Source: Hybos culiciformis (taxonomy: Eukaryota > Arthropoda > Insecta > Diptera > Hybotidae). Taken from it: DNA of 64,000 bases. A program made the translations under genes and the position numbers. Positions 54,712 through 63,440 of this stretch are shown piece by piece. How positions within the stretch are numbered: position 1 is the stretch's first letter; each line of letters starts with the position of its first letter. Location: assembly GCA_964007475.1 (NCBI GenBank), contig CAXFZM010000070.1, positions 124,001 through 188,000 on the forward strand, written 5' to 3'. The notes under the pieces are model-generated. The model searched no databases. It was given only the letters and a program-made list of their open reading frames with translations, and was not told the DNA's origin.

Positions 54712-55627
54712 TGAGTAAAGCTGACGTTGTAAACGAAATTCATAAGCTTGCTAGAAGAAAATTCAAGCGAAGACGGGTTATTATGCTTGGTATTGATAAT
54801 CATTGGCAAGCTGATTTAGCAGAAATGGGGAACTATTCTAATGAAAATAAAGATTTTAAATATATATTAACAGTAATTGATACATTTTCGAAATATGCTT
54901 GGGTTAAACCTATTAAAAATAAAACTAGCGAAGAAACGGCTAAAGCTTTCCATCAAATTTTGAATGAAGGACGTGTATGCAAAAATTTACAAACAGATCA
55001 CGGCAAAGAATTTTACAACAGCAAATTTAAAGAATTGATGTTAAAATACAGCATAAATCATTATTCAAGCTTCAGCGTTATTAAATGCGGCCAAGTTGAG
55101 AGATTTAATCGTACAATTAAGGAGAAAATGTATAAGCAATTCAGTCTTCAAGGCTCATACAAATAGCTAAATATTTTACAAAGCATTACAGACGATTACA
55201 ATTCTACAAAACATCGAACAATTCGAATGATGCCGAAAAATGTGACAAAATCGCATGAGAAACATCTTTTGAATACCGTTTACAATCATATAAAAATATT
55301 CGATAAACGTAAATTTAAAGTGGATGATATTGTTCGTATTTCTAAATATAAGCATATATTTGAGAAAGGTTATACTCCAAACTGGACAACTGAATTTTTC
55401 GTGTGCGAGGTGTCAAAAACACATATCCAGTTTGCTACTTGTTGGATGATTTTCAAGGGCATCCTATAGCCGGAACATTTTATACAGAGGAGCTCCAAAT
55501 GACATATCACCCCAATATTTACTTAATAGAAAAAGTATTGAAAACAAAAAAAAATAAAATTTATGTCAAATGGCTAGGTTTTAATTCTAACTTTAATCAA
55601 TGGATTAACAAAAATGATTTAAAATAA
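54711..55627 (+). pseudogene. int: Retrovirus-like DDE integrase with chromodomain, broken
   Basis: ATG 54711. Catalytic residues visible are Asp35 (DNHWQADLAEM), Asp96 (LQTDHGKEFYN) and Glu130 (KCGQVERFNRT). An in-frame TAG at 55164-55166 stops it at codon 152. The same frame reopens to 55469, and a shift near 55410-55440 moves the rest to another frame ending at 55627. The last part has LIEKVLKTKKNKIYVKWLGF and NQWINKNDL, a chromodomain-like end usual in Maverick integrases that targets chromatin. The enzyme inserts the element making 6-bp duplications, as seen here. Two lesions make it non-functional in this copy, so it worked before, or in trans, at integration. Confidence 0.9.
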
Positions 55628-55676
55628 AAACACACAATTTAAGAAAGATTAATGCATTTTATTTATAATTTTCACA

Positions 55677-55832
55677 TTATTTATTTTTTTTAGATTCTGC
55701 ATCAAATTTCTCCTTCACCTCCTTTTTCCATTGCTTGGTGGATTTAGTTGATGTGTCACGTATTTTTTTATACCCATCCCCACCCGATGATTTTGAATTA
55801 ATTTTTTTAAATGCGTCTCTAAGTTTATCCAT
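55677..55832 (-). CDS. Small charged protein next to the integrase end
   Basis: 51 codons from ATG 55832 (MDKLRDAFKKINSKSSGGDG), rich in Lys and Ser, ending KEVKEKFDAESKKNK. The frame is open further upstream through the GC-rich segment, but that part reads as a run of Pro/Arg and is not plausible protein. It converges with the integrase (stop at 55627) and follows the DUF8207-like gene on the same strand. No family recognised. Its position as the last gene of the minus-strand ATPase-DUF8207 group suggests a structural or core role, by inference only. Confidence 0.5.
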   Translation of the reverse strand: MDKLRDAFKKINSKSSGGDGYKKIRDTSTKSTKQWKKEVKEKFDAESKKNK

Positions 55833-55854
55833 TGGCGTTCGAAAGTAGACTAAA

Positions 55855-55932
55855 ATTGAAGTGCACCTGCACGCGGGCGTATACCTACGCGGGCGCGGAC
55901 CCTGGCGGCGCGGAACCGGGCGGCGCGGAAAT
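55855..55932. other. GC-rich insert between two provirus genes
   Basis: About 78 bp of roughly 75% G+C in a provirus that is otherwise near 30%. It contains a direct repeat of GGCGGCGCGGAA-like units and ACGCGGGCGTATACCTACGC, partly palindromic. It sits between the DUF8207-like stop and the small charged gene start. The left arm does not include this segment. Confidence 0.7.
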
Positions 55933-56697
55933 TTAATCAATAATTACTTTAGCTTCTTTAAATTCTTCGATGATGGAATTTATTTCATTATCCATAGAAT
56001 TGTTGCCAGCCATCTTTGATGCAATTAATAGTTTCAATCGTTCTATAATTTCATTATAATCGTCGAAATATGTATATTGAATTTTTTTGTTTGTCACACG
56101 ATTTAAAAGACCTTCTCCGGTTTTCGATGGCTTTCTTATAAAGTTTTTATATTTGAAAGTTTTACTATATCCCGATCTTAAAGCTTGATTTTTATCGGAA
56201 TTTTTTCTGTGAACACTGGTATCGTAGATAATTTCTAGATAGTTTTTGCGGTCATCATCTGTGTATTCAGTAAGAGTTTTTGTAAAAATTAATTCTTTTA
56301 AACCTGATGTAAAATCGAATGCTTTATCCCCAACATATAATTTGTTTTCATGGTGACGTATCGTTTTGCTACCGAGTTTCCAGCTTTCTATTTCATCATC
56401 GTAATGAGGTCCATAGACCGGATCAGAATTACTTCGTTGAGCAAGTTTTGTTATAGTTGTATTACCATCTTCAAATTTCATCTTTTTTTTCTTATTACTT
56501 TTAGGTGTATAGTCTGCCAAAGATAACTCAGGATCAGATCCCTTTTTACCCTTTACTAACTCCTGCAGCGGTTCTATTATCGGCTTAAATGTTTTAATTA
56601 GCGTTATTTCAGCTTCAGCCTCACCCCGCTTCACTGCATTAAATTTTCTTTTTAGAATGTTGCGTGCTTTTACTAGATCTTGTAATAAGTCGGACAT
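55933..56697 (-). CDS. DUF8207-like protein (intact copy)
   Basis: 254 codons from ATG 56697 (MSDLLQDLVKARNILKRKFN); an in-frame ATG at 56736 directly after the ATPase stop would add 13 residues. Blocks VYGPHYDDEIESWKLGSKTI, NKLYVGDKAFDFTSGLKELI and YLEIIYDTSVHRKN match a domain widespread in invertebrate Maverick/adintovirus proteins (DUF8207-type). The N-terminus is a basic helix; a basic FKYKNFIRKPSKTGEG region precedes an acidic C-terminal helix. Function is unknown; co-transcription with the packaging ATPase suggests a virion role. The left copy is cut at the residue encoded by 51865. Confidence 0.8.
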   Translation of the reverse strand: MSDLLQDLVKARNILKRKFNAVKRGEAEAEITLIKTFKPIIEPLQELVKGKKGSDPELSLADYTPKSNKKKKMKFEDGNTTITKLAQRSNSDPVYGPHYDDEIESWKLGSKTIRHHENKLYVGDKAFDFTSGLKELIFTKTLTEYTDDDRKNYLEIIYDTSVHRKNSDKNQALRSGYSKTFKYKNFIRKPSKTGEGLLNRVTNKKIQYTYFDDYNEIIERLKLLIASKMAGNNSMDNEINSIIEEFKEAKVIID

Positions 56698-56736
56698 CTT
56701 GAATGGAATGACGAGGTGAACAGAATGATTTAACAT

Positions 56737-57417
56737 TTATGGTAAAATAAAATTATCGAAACCTCTTCGATATCTACCTTCATCGATCCGACTATCTTTA
56801 TCCATAACTATGAAGCCATATTTTTCATTCCAAGCGTTAAAACATGCTTTCTTAAATTGATCGAATGATATATCACCATAAATATGATCATTATATATAT
56901 GTTTTAAATTTAAATCATCTTGTTTAAAAAGTATTATAAAATTTGCATTATCTCTGATTAAATGTTTAGGGATTCTAGTATAAGTTTGACATAAGTAAAA
57001 ACTGTCGATCTGTTTATGTCGCCCCATACAAAAGTAATCTCGAATGTTGTTTTGCTTTCCTGTATTTACATCATCGAAAATGAATATTGAATTTGGTTTA
57101 GCGTTTTCGGGTGAAATAACATCATCATTAGAAGAATACGAATAAAAACCCATACCTTTAATCGGTTTTATTATTTCTTCTAAAAATCTATATTTTGACT
57201 GAGATAAAGTCTTTGAATAGACATATACATTATTAAACTTTAATCCATTACGATGTAATAATAAACTCAGCATAACATTAGTTTTACCGCAACTTGACGG
57301 CCCCACTATAAGCGATCTCATTGAATTCGGCAGCAAATTACTATGTTTCTTCTTTTTCTTTTCATTTAAATCGAAATTATTTACGGATAATGAATTGACT
57401 TGTTTAACATACTTCAT
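56737..57417 (-). CDS. FtsK/HerA-type (A32-like) genome-packaging ATPase
   Basis: 226 codons from ATG 57417 (MKYVKQVNSLSVNNF). Walker A GPSSCGKTN is at about residues 39-47. Walker B SIFIFDDVN is at about 110-118, with the double Asp, followed by the GRHKQIDSFYLCQTYTRIPK sensor/arginine region. Length is typical of Maverick, adintovirus and virophage packaging ATPases, which drive DNA into the preformed capsid. It is the head gene of a minus-strand group with the DUF8207-like gene (stop TAA directly followed by ATG). It is divergent from the PLA2 gene across 86 bp containing a TATATATTTAAA stretch near 57466-57474, a candidate promoter. Confidence 0.92.
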   Translation of the reverse strand: MKYVKQVNSLSVNNFDLNEKKKKKHSNLLPNSMRSLIVGPSSCGKTNVMLSLLLHRNGLKFNNVYVYSKTLSQSKYRFLEEIIKPIKGMGFYSYSSNDDVISPENAKPNSIFIFDDVNTGKQNNIRDYFCMGRHKQIDSFYLCQTYTRIPKHLIRDNANFIILFKQDDLNLKHIYNDHIYGDISFDQFKKACFNAWNEKYGFIVMDKDSRIDEGRYRRGFDNFILP

Positions 57418-57503
57418 TATTGAAAAGCAATATAAATCTGAGTTCTTTATATTCAAGGTGTCAGTATATATTTAAAGCTTCAATATTAAGCAAGGATATA
57501 AAA

Positions 57504-58325
57504 ATGATTGCGCATTCAGATCATACATTCAGATCTAAAAAAGCTGCTCAAGGTGCAGGGTTATTTAATAATTTTATTAGCAGCCTACCATTTGAGCTTC
57601 ATATTCCCGGCTATCAATATTGCGGACCAGGTACTAAATTACGAGAAAGATTGTCACGTGGTGATCCTGGTATAAATAATTTAGATAAAGCTTGTAAAGA
57701 GCACGATATTTCATATTCAAAATTAAAAAATCTTAAAGATCGTCATATAGCAGATAAAATATTGGAAGGAAAAGCTTGGGAGCGTGTTTTAGCTAACGAT
57801 TCCTCACTGGGAGAAAAAGCTTCCGCATATTTAGTCACAAACGCTATGAAAGTTAAAAGAAAAATGGGAATGGGCATCAAAAAACAAAAAAATAGCTATA
57901 AAATTTTCAAGAAAGCAATTAATGGAATTAAAAAATCGATCAAGAAGAATAAACCTCAAAATAATGCTGCAGCTGTTGAAATGGCATTAAGTGCCGCTAA
58001 AAATGTTTTCTCAAATAATAAACAAGCTAAAAAACCTCGAATAATTCCAATTCCTAAAACTGGAGGAATTCTACCGCTAATACCTATTTTTGCGGGGCTA
58101 TCAGCATTAGGAGCACTCGCTGGAGGAGCGGCAGGTGTAGCAAAATCTGTTAACGATGTGAAAGCAGCACGAAAACAATTGGAGGAAAATATACGTCATA
58201 ATAAAACTATGGAGGATAAATCAGCTTCAATAGGAAATGGACTTTATCTCAAACCATATAAAAAAGGTTATGGTCTTTATTTGAAGCCAAAAAACTTATA
58301 CAAACTCTACCCAGGACAGCATTAA
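57504..58325 (+). CDS. PLA2-domain minor capsid protein (VP1u/pVI-like)
   Basis: 273 codons from ATG 57504 (MIAHSDHTFRSKKAAQGAGL). The frame extends upstream only to a TTG. A phospholipase A2 fold of the parvovirus VP1-unique type is visible: Ca-loop YQYCGPGT (residues 37-44) and catalytic HD in DKACKEHDISY (67-68). Basic linkers KKQKNSYKIFKKAINGIKKS, a hydrophobic glycine-rich segment (PLIPIFAGLSALGALAGGAA) and GLYLKPYKKG repeats at the end resemble adenovirus pVI/pX-like minor capsid proteins. In relatives it is thought to breach endosomal membranes during entry. The 3' end overlaps the protease reading frame and carries the slippery heptamer at 58289-58295. Confidence 0.9.
   Translation: MIAHSDHTFRSKKAAQGAGLFNNFISSLPFELHIPGYQYCGPGTKLRERLSRGDPGINNLDKACKEHDISYSKLKNLKDRHIADKILEGKAWERVLANDSSLGEKASAYLVTNAMKVKRKMGMGIKKQKNSYKIFKKAINGIKKSIKKNKPQNNAAAVEMALSAAKNVFSNNKQAKKPRIIPIPKTGGILPLIPIFAGLSALGALAGGAAGVAKSVNDVKAARKQLEENIRHNKTMEDKSASIGNGLYLKPYKKGYGLYLKPKNLYKLYPGQH
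58289..58295 (+). promoter_or_regulatory. Candidate -1 ribosomal frameshift site (A AAA AAC)
   Basis: In the PLA2 frame the codons are CCA AAA AAC, so A AAA AAC sits in the X XXY YYZ phase required for -1 slippage, as at the gag-pro junction of some retroviruses. A slip here leads straight into the protease frame at 58295 with no stop before the protease core. The zero frame ends only 30 nt later (58325). No strong downstream stem was evident by eye. The same heptamer is kept at 49629-49635 (minus) in the left arm. Confidence 0.5.
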
Positions 58326-58348
58326 CTGACGCCGATATCAGAAATTAT

Positions 58349-58669
58349 ATGTTAGACGTGCCATATTTCAGAGGAGTATTTATGCGCGATACTTTACCTT
58401 TGAAACCTAACAACATAGAATCAGGAATAGTTAACTTGGATACATCATATGGATTTGGTACACACTGGGTAGCATATTTCAAAAATTATGGTTTTATCGA
58501 ATATTTCGATAGTTTTGGAAATTTAAAACCGACATCGGATATTATAAATTATTTAGGACGTAATATTAAATATAATCATGAATCGTATCAAAATTATAAT
58601 CAAGTAAATTGCGGGCATTTATGTATAAGATTTATTTGCAATAAAATGATGGATTTATTTAAAAAATAA
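58349..58669 (+). CDS. Adenain-like cysteine protease (intact active site)
   Basis: 106 codons from ATG 58349, but the open frame runs upstream to overlap the PLA2 gene. The segment before the ATG (LTDADIRNY) matches the N-terminal helix that precedes PYFRGVFMRDTLP in this family, so the natural product probably starts earlier, perhaps by -1 frameshift from the PLA2 gene. Active site of the C5/Ulp1-like type: His39 (GTHWVAY), Asp54 (EYFDSFG), Gln81 and Cys88 (VNCGHLCIRF), with the Gln-Cys spacing of seven as in adenovirus protease. It should process capsid precursors during maturation. It converges with the 113-aa gene at 58795. Confidence 0.88.
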   Translation: MLDVPYFRGVFMRDTLPLKPNNIESGIVNLDTSYGFGTHWVAYFKNYGFIEYFDSFGNLKPTSDIINYLGRNIKYNHESYQNYNQVNCGHLCIRFICNKMMDLFKK

Positions 58670-58794
58670 AAAAAGAGTCTTTTATTAAATAAAACATTTA
58701 ATTTTATCTTTTTCAGATTTATTAAAAATAAATGCAAATACAAATATACAAAAAATTTTATTTATCCGCGATGAATCAATAAATTGCTGCTGGA

Positions 58795-59136
58795 CTAAGC
58801 TGAGCTATCTCTGCATTCCTTTTTATTACAGGAGCTGCAAATCATAGCCTTATCCATTCTTTTATAGATGTTCATTATATTCGATATTCCATGCCTATAT
58901 CTTGAATTCAGCATCACACAGTCGCATGTTTCAGCGCCGCTTTTATTATTTTCATCAGACCACTCACAATTCATAAAATGATTTTTATATCCGTAGCCTG
59001 AAATCATGGATGTTTCTAACTTTTTTAAATAATTCTCTAAACTATCGCGGTGATCATCATGCAAAACTTCTGCAAATGTTCTCAAAAAATTCGAAACTGC
59101 GCTATGTTTCTCAAAGTCTGATTTGAATGCTTCCAT
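58795..59136 (-). CDS. Unknown 113-aa protein with C-terminal CxxC, right copy
   Basis: ATG at 59136. Identical to the left copy except Glu for Lys in NCEWSDE. Cys positions: NCEW, ETCDCVML and ICSSCNKKEC, which could form one zinc site. Predicted helices dominate the first half. No family recognised. It shares strand with the ssDNA-binding-like gene upstream (gap about 100 bp, AT-rich with AATAAAA signals), so the two probably form an early group reading inward from the right end. Confidence 0.65.
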   Translation of the reverse strand: MEAFKSDFEKHSAVSNFLRTFAEVLHDDHRDSLENYLKKLETSMISGYGYKNHFMNCEWSDENNKSGAETCDCVMLNSRYRHGISNIMNIYKRMDKAMICSSCNKKECRDSSA

Positions 59137-59239
59137 CTTATTCAACTTCTAATTAAACACTGAAAAATTCTTTTCTCAAAAATTCTTAATAAAACACAAT
59201 TTTTTATTTTAATTTATTTTTTTATTTTAAATATTTTTA

Positions 59240-59638
59240 TTACATTTGAGAGTTAGGTGTAAGAACTAAATTCAACATGTAGCTTGCATCATCTTCAGCT
59301 TTACCACTGCTGATTATGGAAAATCCACCCTTATTGATTTCATCGACATGGTTTTTTGTTAATCTTCTGCCATATCTGTCTGGGATCATTATTTTGCAGT
59401 TTACGGTTTCTACTACCCATTTCAATCCAAATCTTGTATTTTCTTGGCCAATTTTTTCAATTTCATAACAATATCCAGGCTCCATTGCTCTCAAGCTCAA
59501 ATTCTGCTTATCGTTAATAGCCTCATTGAATGCTTCAATTGCTGAACAGCTTTGTTGAGCGCTATCCAAATCCCCATAATATTGGAATCCTTCGCTTAAT
59601 TGATTTTGATGCATCTCATTGCTATTATGGTAATTCAT
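59240..59638 (-). CDS. Small ssDNA-binding-like protein (OB-fold candidate), right copy
   Basis: 132 codons from ATG 59638 (MNYHNSNEMHQNQLSEGFQY), just after a run of about 30 T on the plus strand (59642-59676). The C-terminal half has MEPGYCYEIEKIGQENTRFG, LKWVVETVNCKIMIPDRYGR and RLTKNHVDEINKGGFSIISS. This pattern (Y.I..I...T+FG...V......+.LP.RY...L) recurs in small proteins of Mavericks and related elements and looks like a beta-barrel, possibly an OB fold. Compared with the left copy it lacks a four-codon block close to the stop. A role in DNA replication is inferred, not shown. Confidence 0.55.
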   Translation of the reverse strand: MNYHNSNEMHQNQLSEGFQYYGDLDSAQQSCSAIEAFNEAINDKQNLSLRAMEPGYCYEIEKIGQENTRFGLKWVVETVNCKIMIPDRYGRRLTKNHVDEINKGGFSIISSGKAEDDASYMLNLVLTPNSQM

Positions 59639-59644
59639 CCTTCT

Positions 59645-59677
<33 letters not shown>

Positions 59678-61549
59678 TGCTGCTTGCTTCAAGATTGAAA
59701 ACTTATTAAATTTAAATTAAAAGTCGCGGAATATTTATACCCGAAATTTCACTCCCACCGCTTTATTTAAAAAAAAAAATTAAAAATTAAAAACATTTAT
59801 AGCCGAAACCGGATTGATATTTCTCTTTAATTTACAATCTTGAAATTTTTCGAATTTATGCGATATTTTCTCATAAAAGTTTTATTATTATAGCTGAAAG
59901 CGGCTTGATCTTGCTCTTTAATTTACAATAATATGATTTCAAAATTTTTCGAATTTATATGATATTTTCTCTTAAAAGTTTTATAATCGTTTTATTGAAT
60001 CTCCTATACTTTTCAATATTATAAATGATTAAAAAATTTCCTTTTCTAAAATATTAATAATGTTTATAATTAAAGACCACTTTAAAATCACATATTAGTT
60101 GTTGCTAAATGAAATTAAAATTGAAACCAATAATTAAAACTATGCATAAAAAATTAATATTATAATGTTTACAATATCCTCAATATATTTTTTTTAAAAG
60201 TTTTATTATCGTTTTATTGAACCCTCTATACTTTTCAATATTATAAATGATTAAAAATTTTCCTTTGCTAAAATATTAATAATGTTTATAATTAAAGACC
60301 GCTTTAAAATCATTTTTAAATGAAATCAAAATTCAAATCAATACTTATAATTAAAACTAAGCATAAAAATTAATATTATAATGTATACAATATCCACAAT
60401 ATATGAGTTAGCTAAATAATAATATATTTAATACGAATTTGAATATAAACGGCAAAAATTAAATTTTTCATCTAAAACTGCTGAATTGAAGCATTTAATA
60501 AAAAGCGAAATCCCTCTAGGATAAAAATTTGCCTAAGTCTGCAATGCTTTCGATAGCTTTCGAGATAGTACCTCGAGTTTTGATTAGAGAGCGTTGGAGA
60601 TCTATGATGAGAATGATCCTTTTATAAACTTTTTTTTATATGTGCGTAAGGTTATTTCCTTAAAGGATGAATTACTTTTTATCCATATTTAAAAAAAGAT
60701 ATTTTATGCAAGGGTAGTTCCACGCAAACTGGCAGAAAACTAAATAAAAAATGTAAAAAAAAAAATATATTTTTTAAACTTAAATCAATATTTTTCAGAT
60801 GTTTCAGATAATTTCGGATTTATTCTCAAAGAGAACTCAGCATTTTTCGATTTTTCAAAGAATTAGCACCGAAAAGTCATTCCCGTGTAAGCAAGCGATA
60901 CCTAATAAAATAATGGAAAAACCAATTAGAACTGCGCTTTTTCAACTTTTTTCGAAATTTTAGAGAGTCTTTTATATATTATTTTTTTAATAATAAAATT
61001 TGCGAAGTATTTATTGAGCATTAAAATAACGAATTTTAGTTTTGAATATGAAACAATTACTTAGCAACAGCCATGGGAGTGGTGAAATCAGTATTTATGC
61101 TGCGATTTTCGCTAATAACAGTAAATATTTACATTTTTTTTTTTTTTTTTTTTATTCATCATATAATGTATTTTCAGAATGGAAATTTTTAATATTTATA
61201 CTCTTCATCCAAAAAAGTGCGGTAACATCGAATCGATCAGTTTCCGTGGAACTACCCACAAATAAAAAAATTAAAGTGTCATAAAATTATTTTTCTTTGC
61301 CGCCTCGTTAGACACTTGAAAATCCCATAAATTATTCTAGATATATATATATATATATATATAAATATATATGGAATTTTTAACTAGGAATTCGTAATGC
61401 TTTATAATGTAAACAATGTGCATATTCACCGTATACGAGTTTTTTTTTTTTTTTAGGATTTATAGCTAAATACAAATATACTTATCAGTTTCTTAATTTT
61501 CAGAATTATGAAATATTAATATTGCAATGCGTATTATCCCCAATTATGA
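59639..61549. other. Non-coding inner part of the right terminal region
   Basis: Mirror of 46351-48225. A TATTTATA box (59730-59737, plus strand) lies about 95 bp in front of the small ssDNA-binding-like gene and reads as TATAAATA on the gene's strand. A frame at 61042-61284 crosses a T run and shows no family motif. Confidence 0.6.
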
Positions 61550-62580
61550 GTTAGTTTAGTAGGAATATGTTTACTAATTTCCCGTATCCGAATAAAGGCG
61601 CTCTTTTTCTTGAAATTTTTATTGATCGTAATATTCTCCTAGAAATTATCCGAAATTATTCTGCACGTAAAACTATTTATGCCACCTGACGGGAAATAAT
61701 AAAACTTTTTTTCATAATGCTGAATTAATATTATCTTAAGCTCTCAAAGCCGAATAAAAAATATGTTTACTAATTTCCCGTATCCGAATAAATATGCTCT
61801 TTTTTGTTAAAATTTTTATTGACCGTAATATTCTCCTAGAAATTATCCGAATTTATTCTGCACGTAAAACTATTTATGCCATCTGACGGGAAATAATAAA
61901 AATGTTTTTTCATAATGCTGAATTAATATTATCTTAAGCTCTCAAAGCCGAATAAAAAATATGTTTACTAATCTCCCGTATCCGAATAAAGGCGCTCTTT
62001 TTCTTGAAATTTTTATTGATCGTAATATTCTCCTAGAAATTATCCGAAATTATTCTGCACGTAAAACTATTTATGCCATCTGACGGGAAATAATAAAACT
62101 TTTTTTCATCGAGGGGAATAAGCGAATAAAAAATATGTTTACTAATTTTCCCTATCCGAATAAAAGCGCATGAGTATAAAGTTAGTTTCAATTTTCCTCG
62201 TACATAAAAAATATGTTTCTAATTTTCCCTATCCGAATAAAAGCGCATGAGTATAAAATAAAGTTAGTTTCAATTTTCTCCACACATAAAAAATATGAAA
62301 TTCACCCCTGATCCTCTGAAAATTTGAAAATAACATCCAAAAATTTATCTAATTCATCTAAAAAATTCATCTAATTCAGCGAAAAAATTCACCTTATTCA
62401 GCGAAGAAATTCACCTAATTCAGTGAAAATTTGAAAATAACCACCAAAAATTCATCTAATTCAGCGAAAATTTGAAAATAACCGTCAAAAATTTGAAAAT
62501 AACCGCCAAAAATTCATCTAATTCACCTAAATTCACCTAATTCGCCTAAATTCACCTAATTCACCTAAATTCACCTAATT
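61550..62580. repeat. Subterminal ~197-bp tandem repeats and minisatellite (right)
   Basis: Mirror of 45300-46350: CTGACGGGAAATAATAAAA recurs about every 197 bp (near 61686, 61883 and 62081), followed outward by units of TTCACCTAATTCA and AAATAACCGCCAAAAATT. Confidence 0.75.
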
Positions 62581-62644
62581 CACCTCTATAAGTGGCTCCG
62601 ATGGCTCCGGCTCCGTGGCGCAGAAACCTCACATTGTACCTACT

Positions 62645-62650
62645 TGCTTT
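62645..62650. repeat. Right 6-bp target site duplication (TGCTTT)
   Basis: Exact partner of 45234-45239, directly after the terminal CT of the provirus. Confidence 0.9.
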
Positions 62651-63440
62651 GTAATTTTCTATAATGGGAACCTTTTTTTATTTTAACATAATTCACAAAC
62701 TCTTTTCTAATTTTTATTTGAAAAAGTAATGTATTTGAAAAAGTAATCAATCCTTTTCTTAAAAAGGAATTGTATTTAGAAATGTATTGATTACAAAGTA
62801 ATTGTATTTAAAAGGTAATCAACACTTTTCTCATGTATTTTAAAAAGTATTAATTACAAAGTAATTGTATTTAAAAAGTAATCTATACTTTTCTCAAAGC
62901 GGAATTGCAAATAAATTGAAATTAAACTAAATCTTTTGAGGTATTTATAGAAAACATGCTGTACGATTCAGAATAAATCTAAGTCCATTTTGGCGTTAAA
63001 ATCAATGTCAATAAGTTTGGATAGAAAAAGAGACAAAAGTATTGATTACTTTTTAAATATAATTACTTTTTAATCAATATTTTTCTACATACAATTCTTT
63101 TTTGAAAAAATTGTTGACAGTTTTTTAAAAACAATTACTTTGTAATCAATATTTTTCTAATACAATTCCTTTCTAAGAAAAGAATTAATTACTTTTTCAA
63201 ACACAATTTTGAAAATCGAAAATATTTGAATTTTTATAACCTCTAGATAATAATATTAATTATTATATTTTCCTGATCCATAAATTTTTTTAATTTAAAA
63301 AATTTTAAACCACCCTATCAAATTGACGATCATACATAATATTGCTTTGTATTTTGTTTTTTAAAATAACTGTAAAAATATGCTAAAATTATTACGACCC
63401 AGAATTTATATTGTACAATTCAATATAAATTAATTCTTTT
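62651..63440. repeat. AT-rich repeats with AATTACAAAGTAATTG motif
   Basis: From about 62715 to 63205, units of TATTGATTACAAAGTAATTG and TTAAAAAGTAATC recur in both orientations, forming a loose inverted-repeat block. No gene. Confidence 0.5.

Larger units (their letters stand above)
45240..62644. mobile_element. Maverick/Polinton (adintovirus-like) provirus, rearranged
   Basis: 17405 bp from AGTAGGTACAATGTGAGG to its inverted copy CCTCACATTGTACCTACT, between perfect TGCTTT duplications. It encodes a capsid, penton, minor capsid with PLA2, cysteine protease, packaging ATPase, integrase and the tail of protein-primed polB: the gene set of animal adinto/Maverick viruses. The organisation is abnormal: 45240-51865 and 56056-62644 are near-identical inverted arms carrying genes, separated by a 4.2-kb unique centre (51866-56055). 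Usual terminal repeats in this group are a few hundred to about 1-2 kb and intact elements have a full polB (over 1000 codons); here polB is almost gone. Confidence 0.93.
56056..62644. repeat. Right inverted arm (6.6 kb) of the provirus
   Basis: Inverted counterpart of 45240-51865. Its inner edge (56056) lies within the DUF8207-like gene, which continues uninterrupted past the edge, so the right arm is in its native context. It holds intact versions of all six genes, apart from a small in-frame deletion near 59252. Confidence 0.92.

Noticed and set aside
55833..55940. N-terminal extension of the 51-codon gene through the GC-rich island
   Set aside because: The extension is a Pro/Arg-rich translation of the island and starts without context; ATG at 55832 is more plausible.
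61042..61284. 80-codon plus-strand frame in the right terminal region
   Set aside because: Crosses a T run and has no motif; no matching frame is kept open in the left arm at the mirrored position.
45240..62644. Parvovirus or adenovirus integration, suggested by the PLA2 and protease genes
   Set aside because: The joint presence of integrase, polB tail, A32-like ATPase, double-jelly-roll capsid and 6-bp duplication fits the Maverick/adintovirus group; no parvoviral NS1 or adenoviral-specific genes are present.
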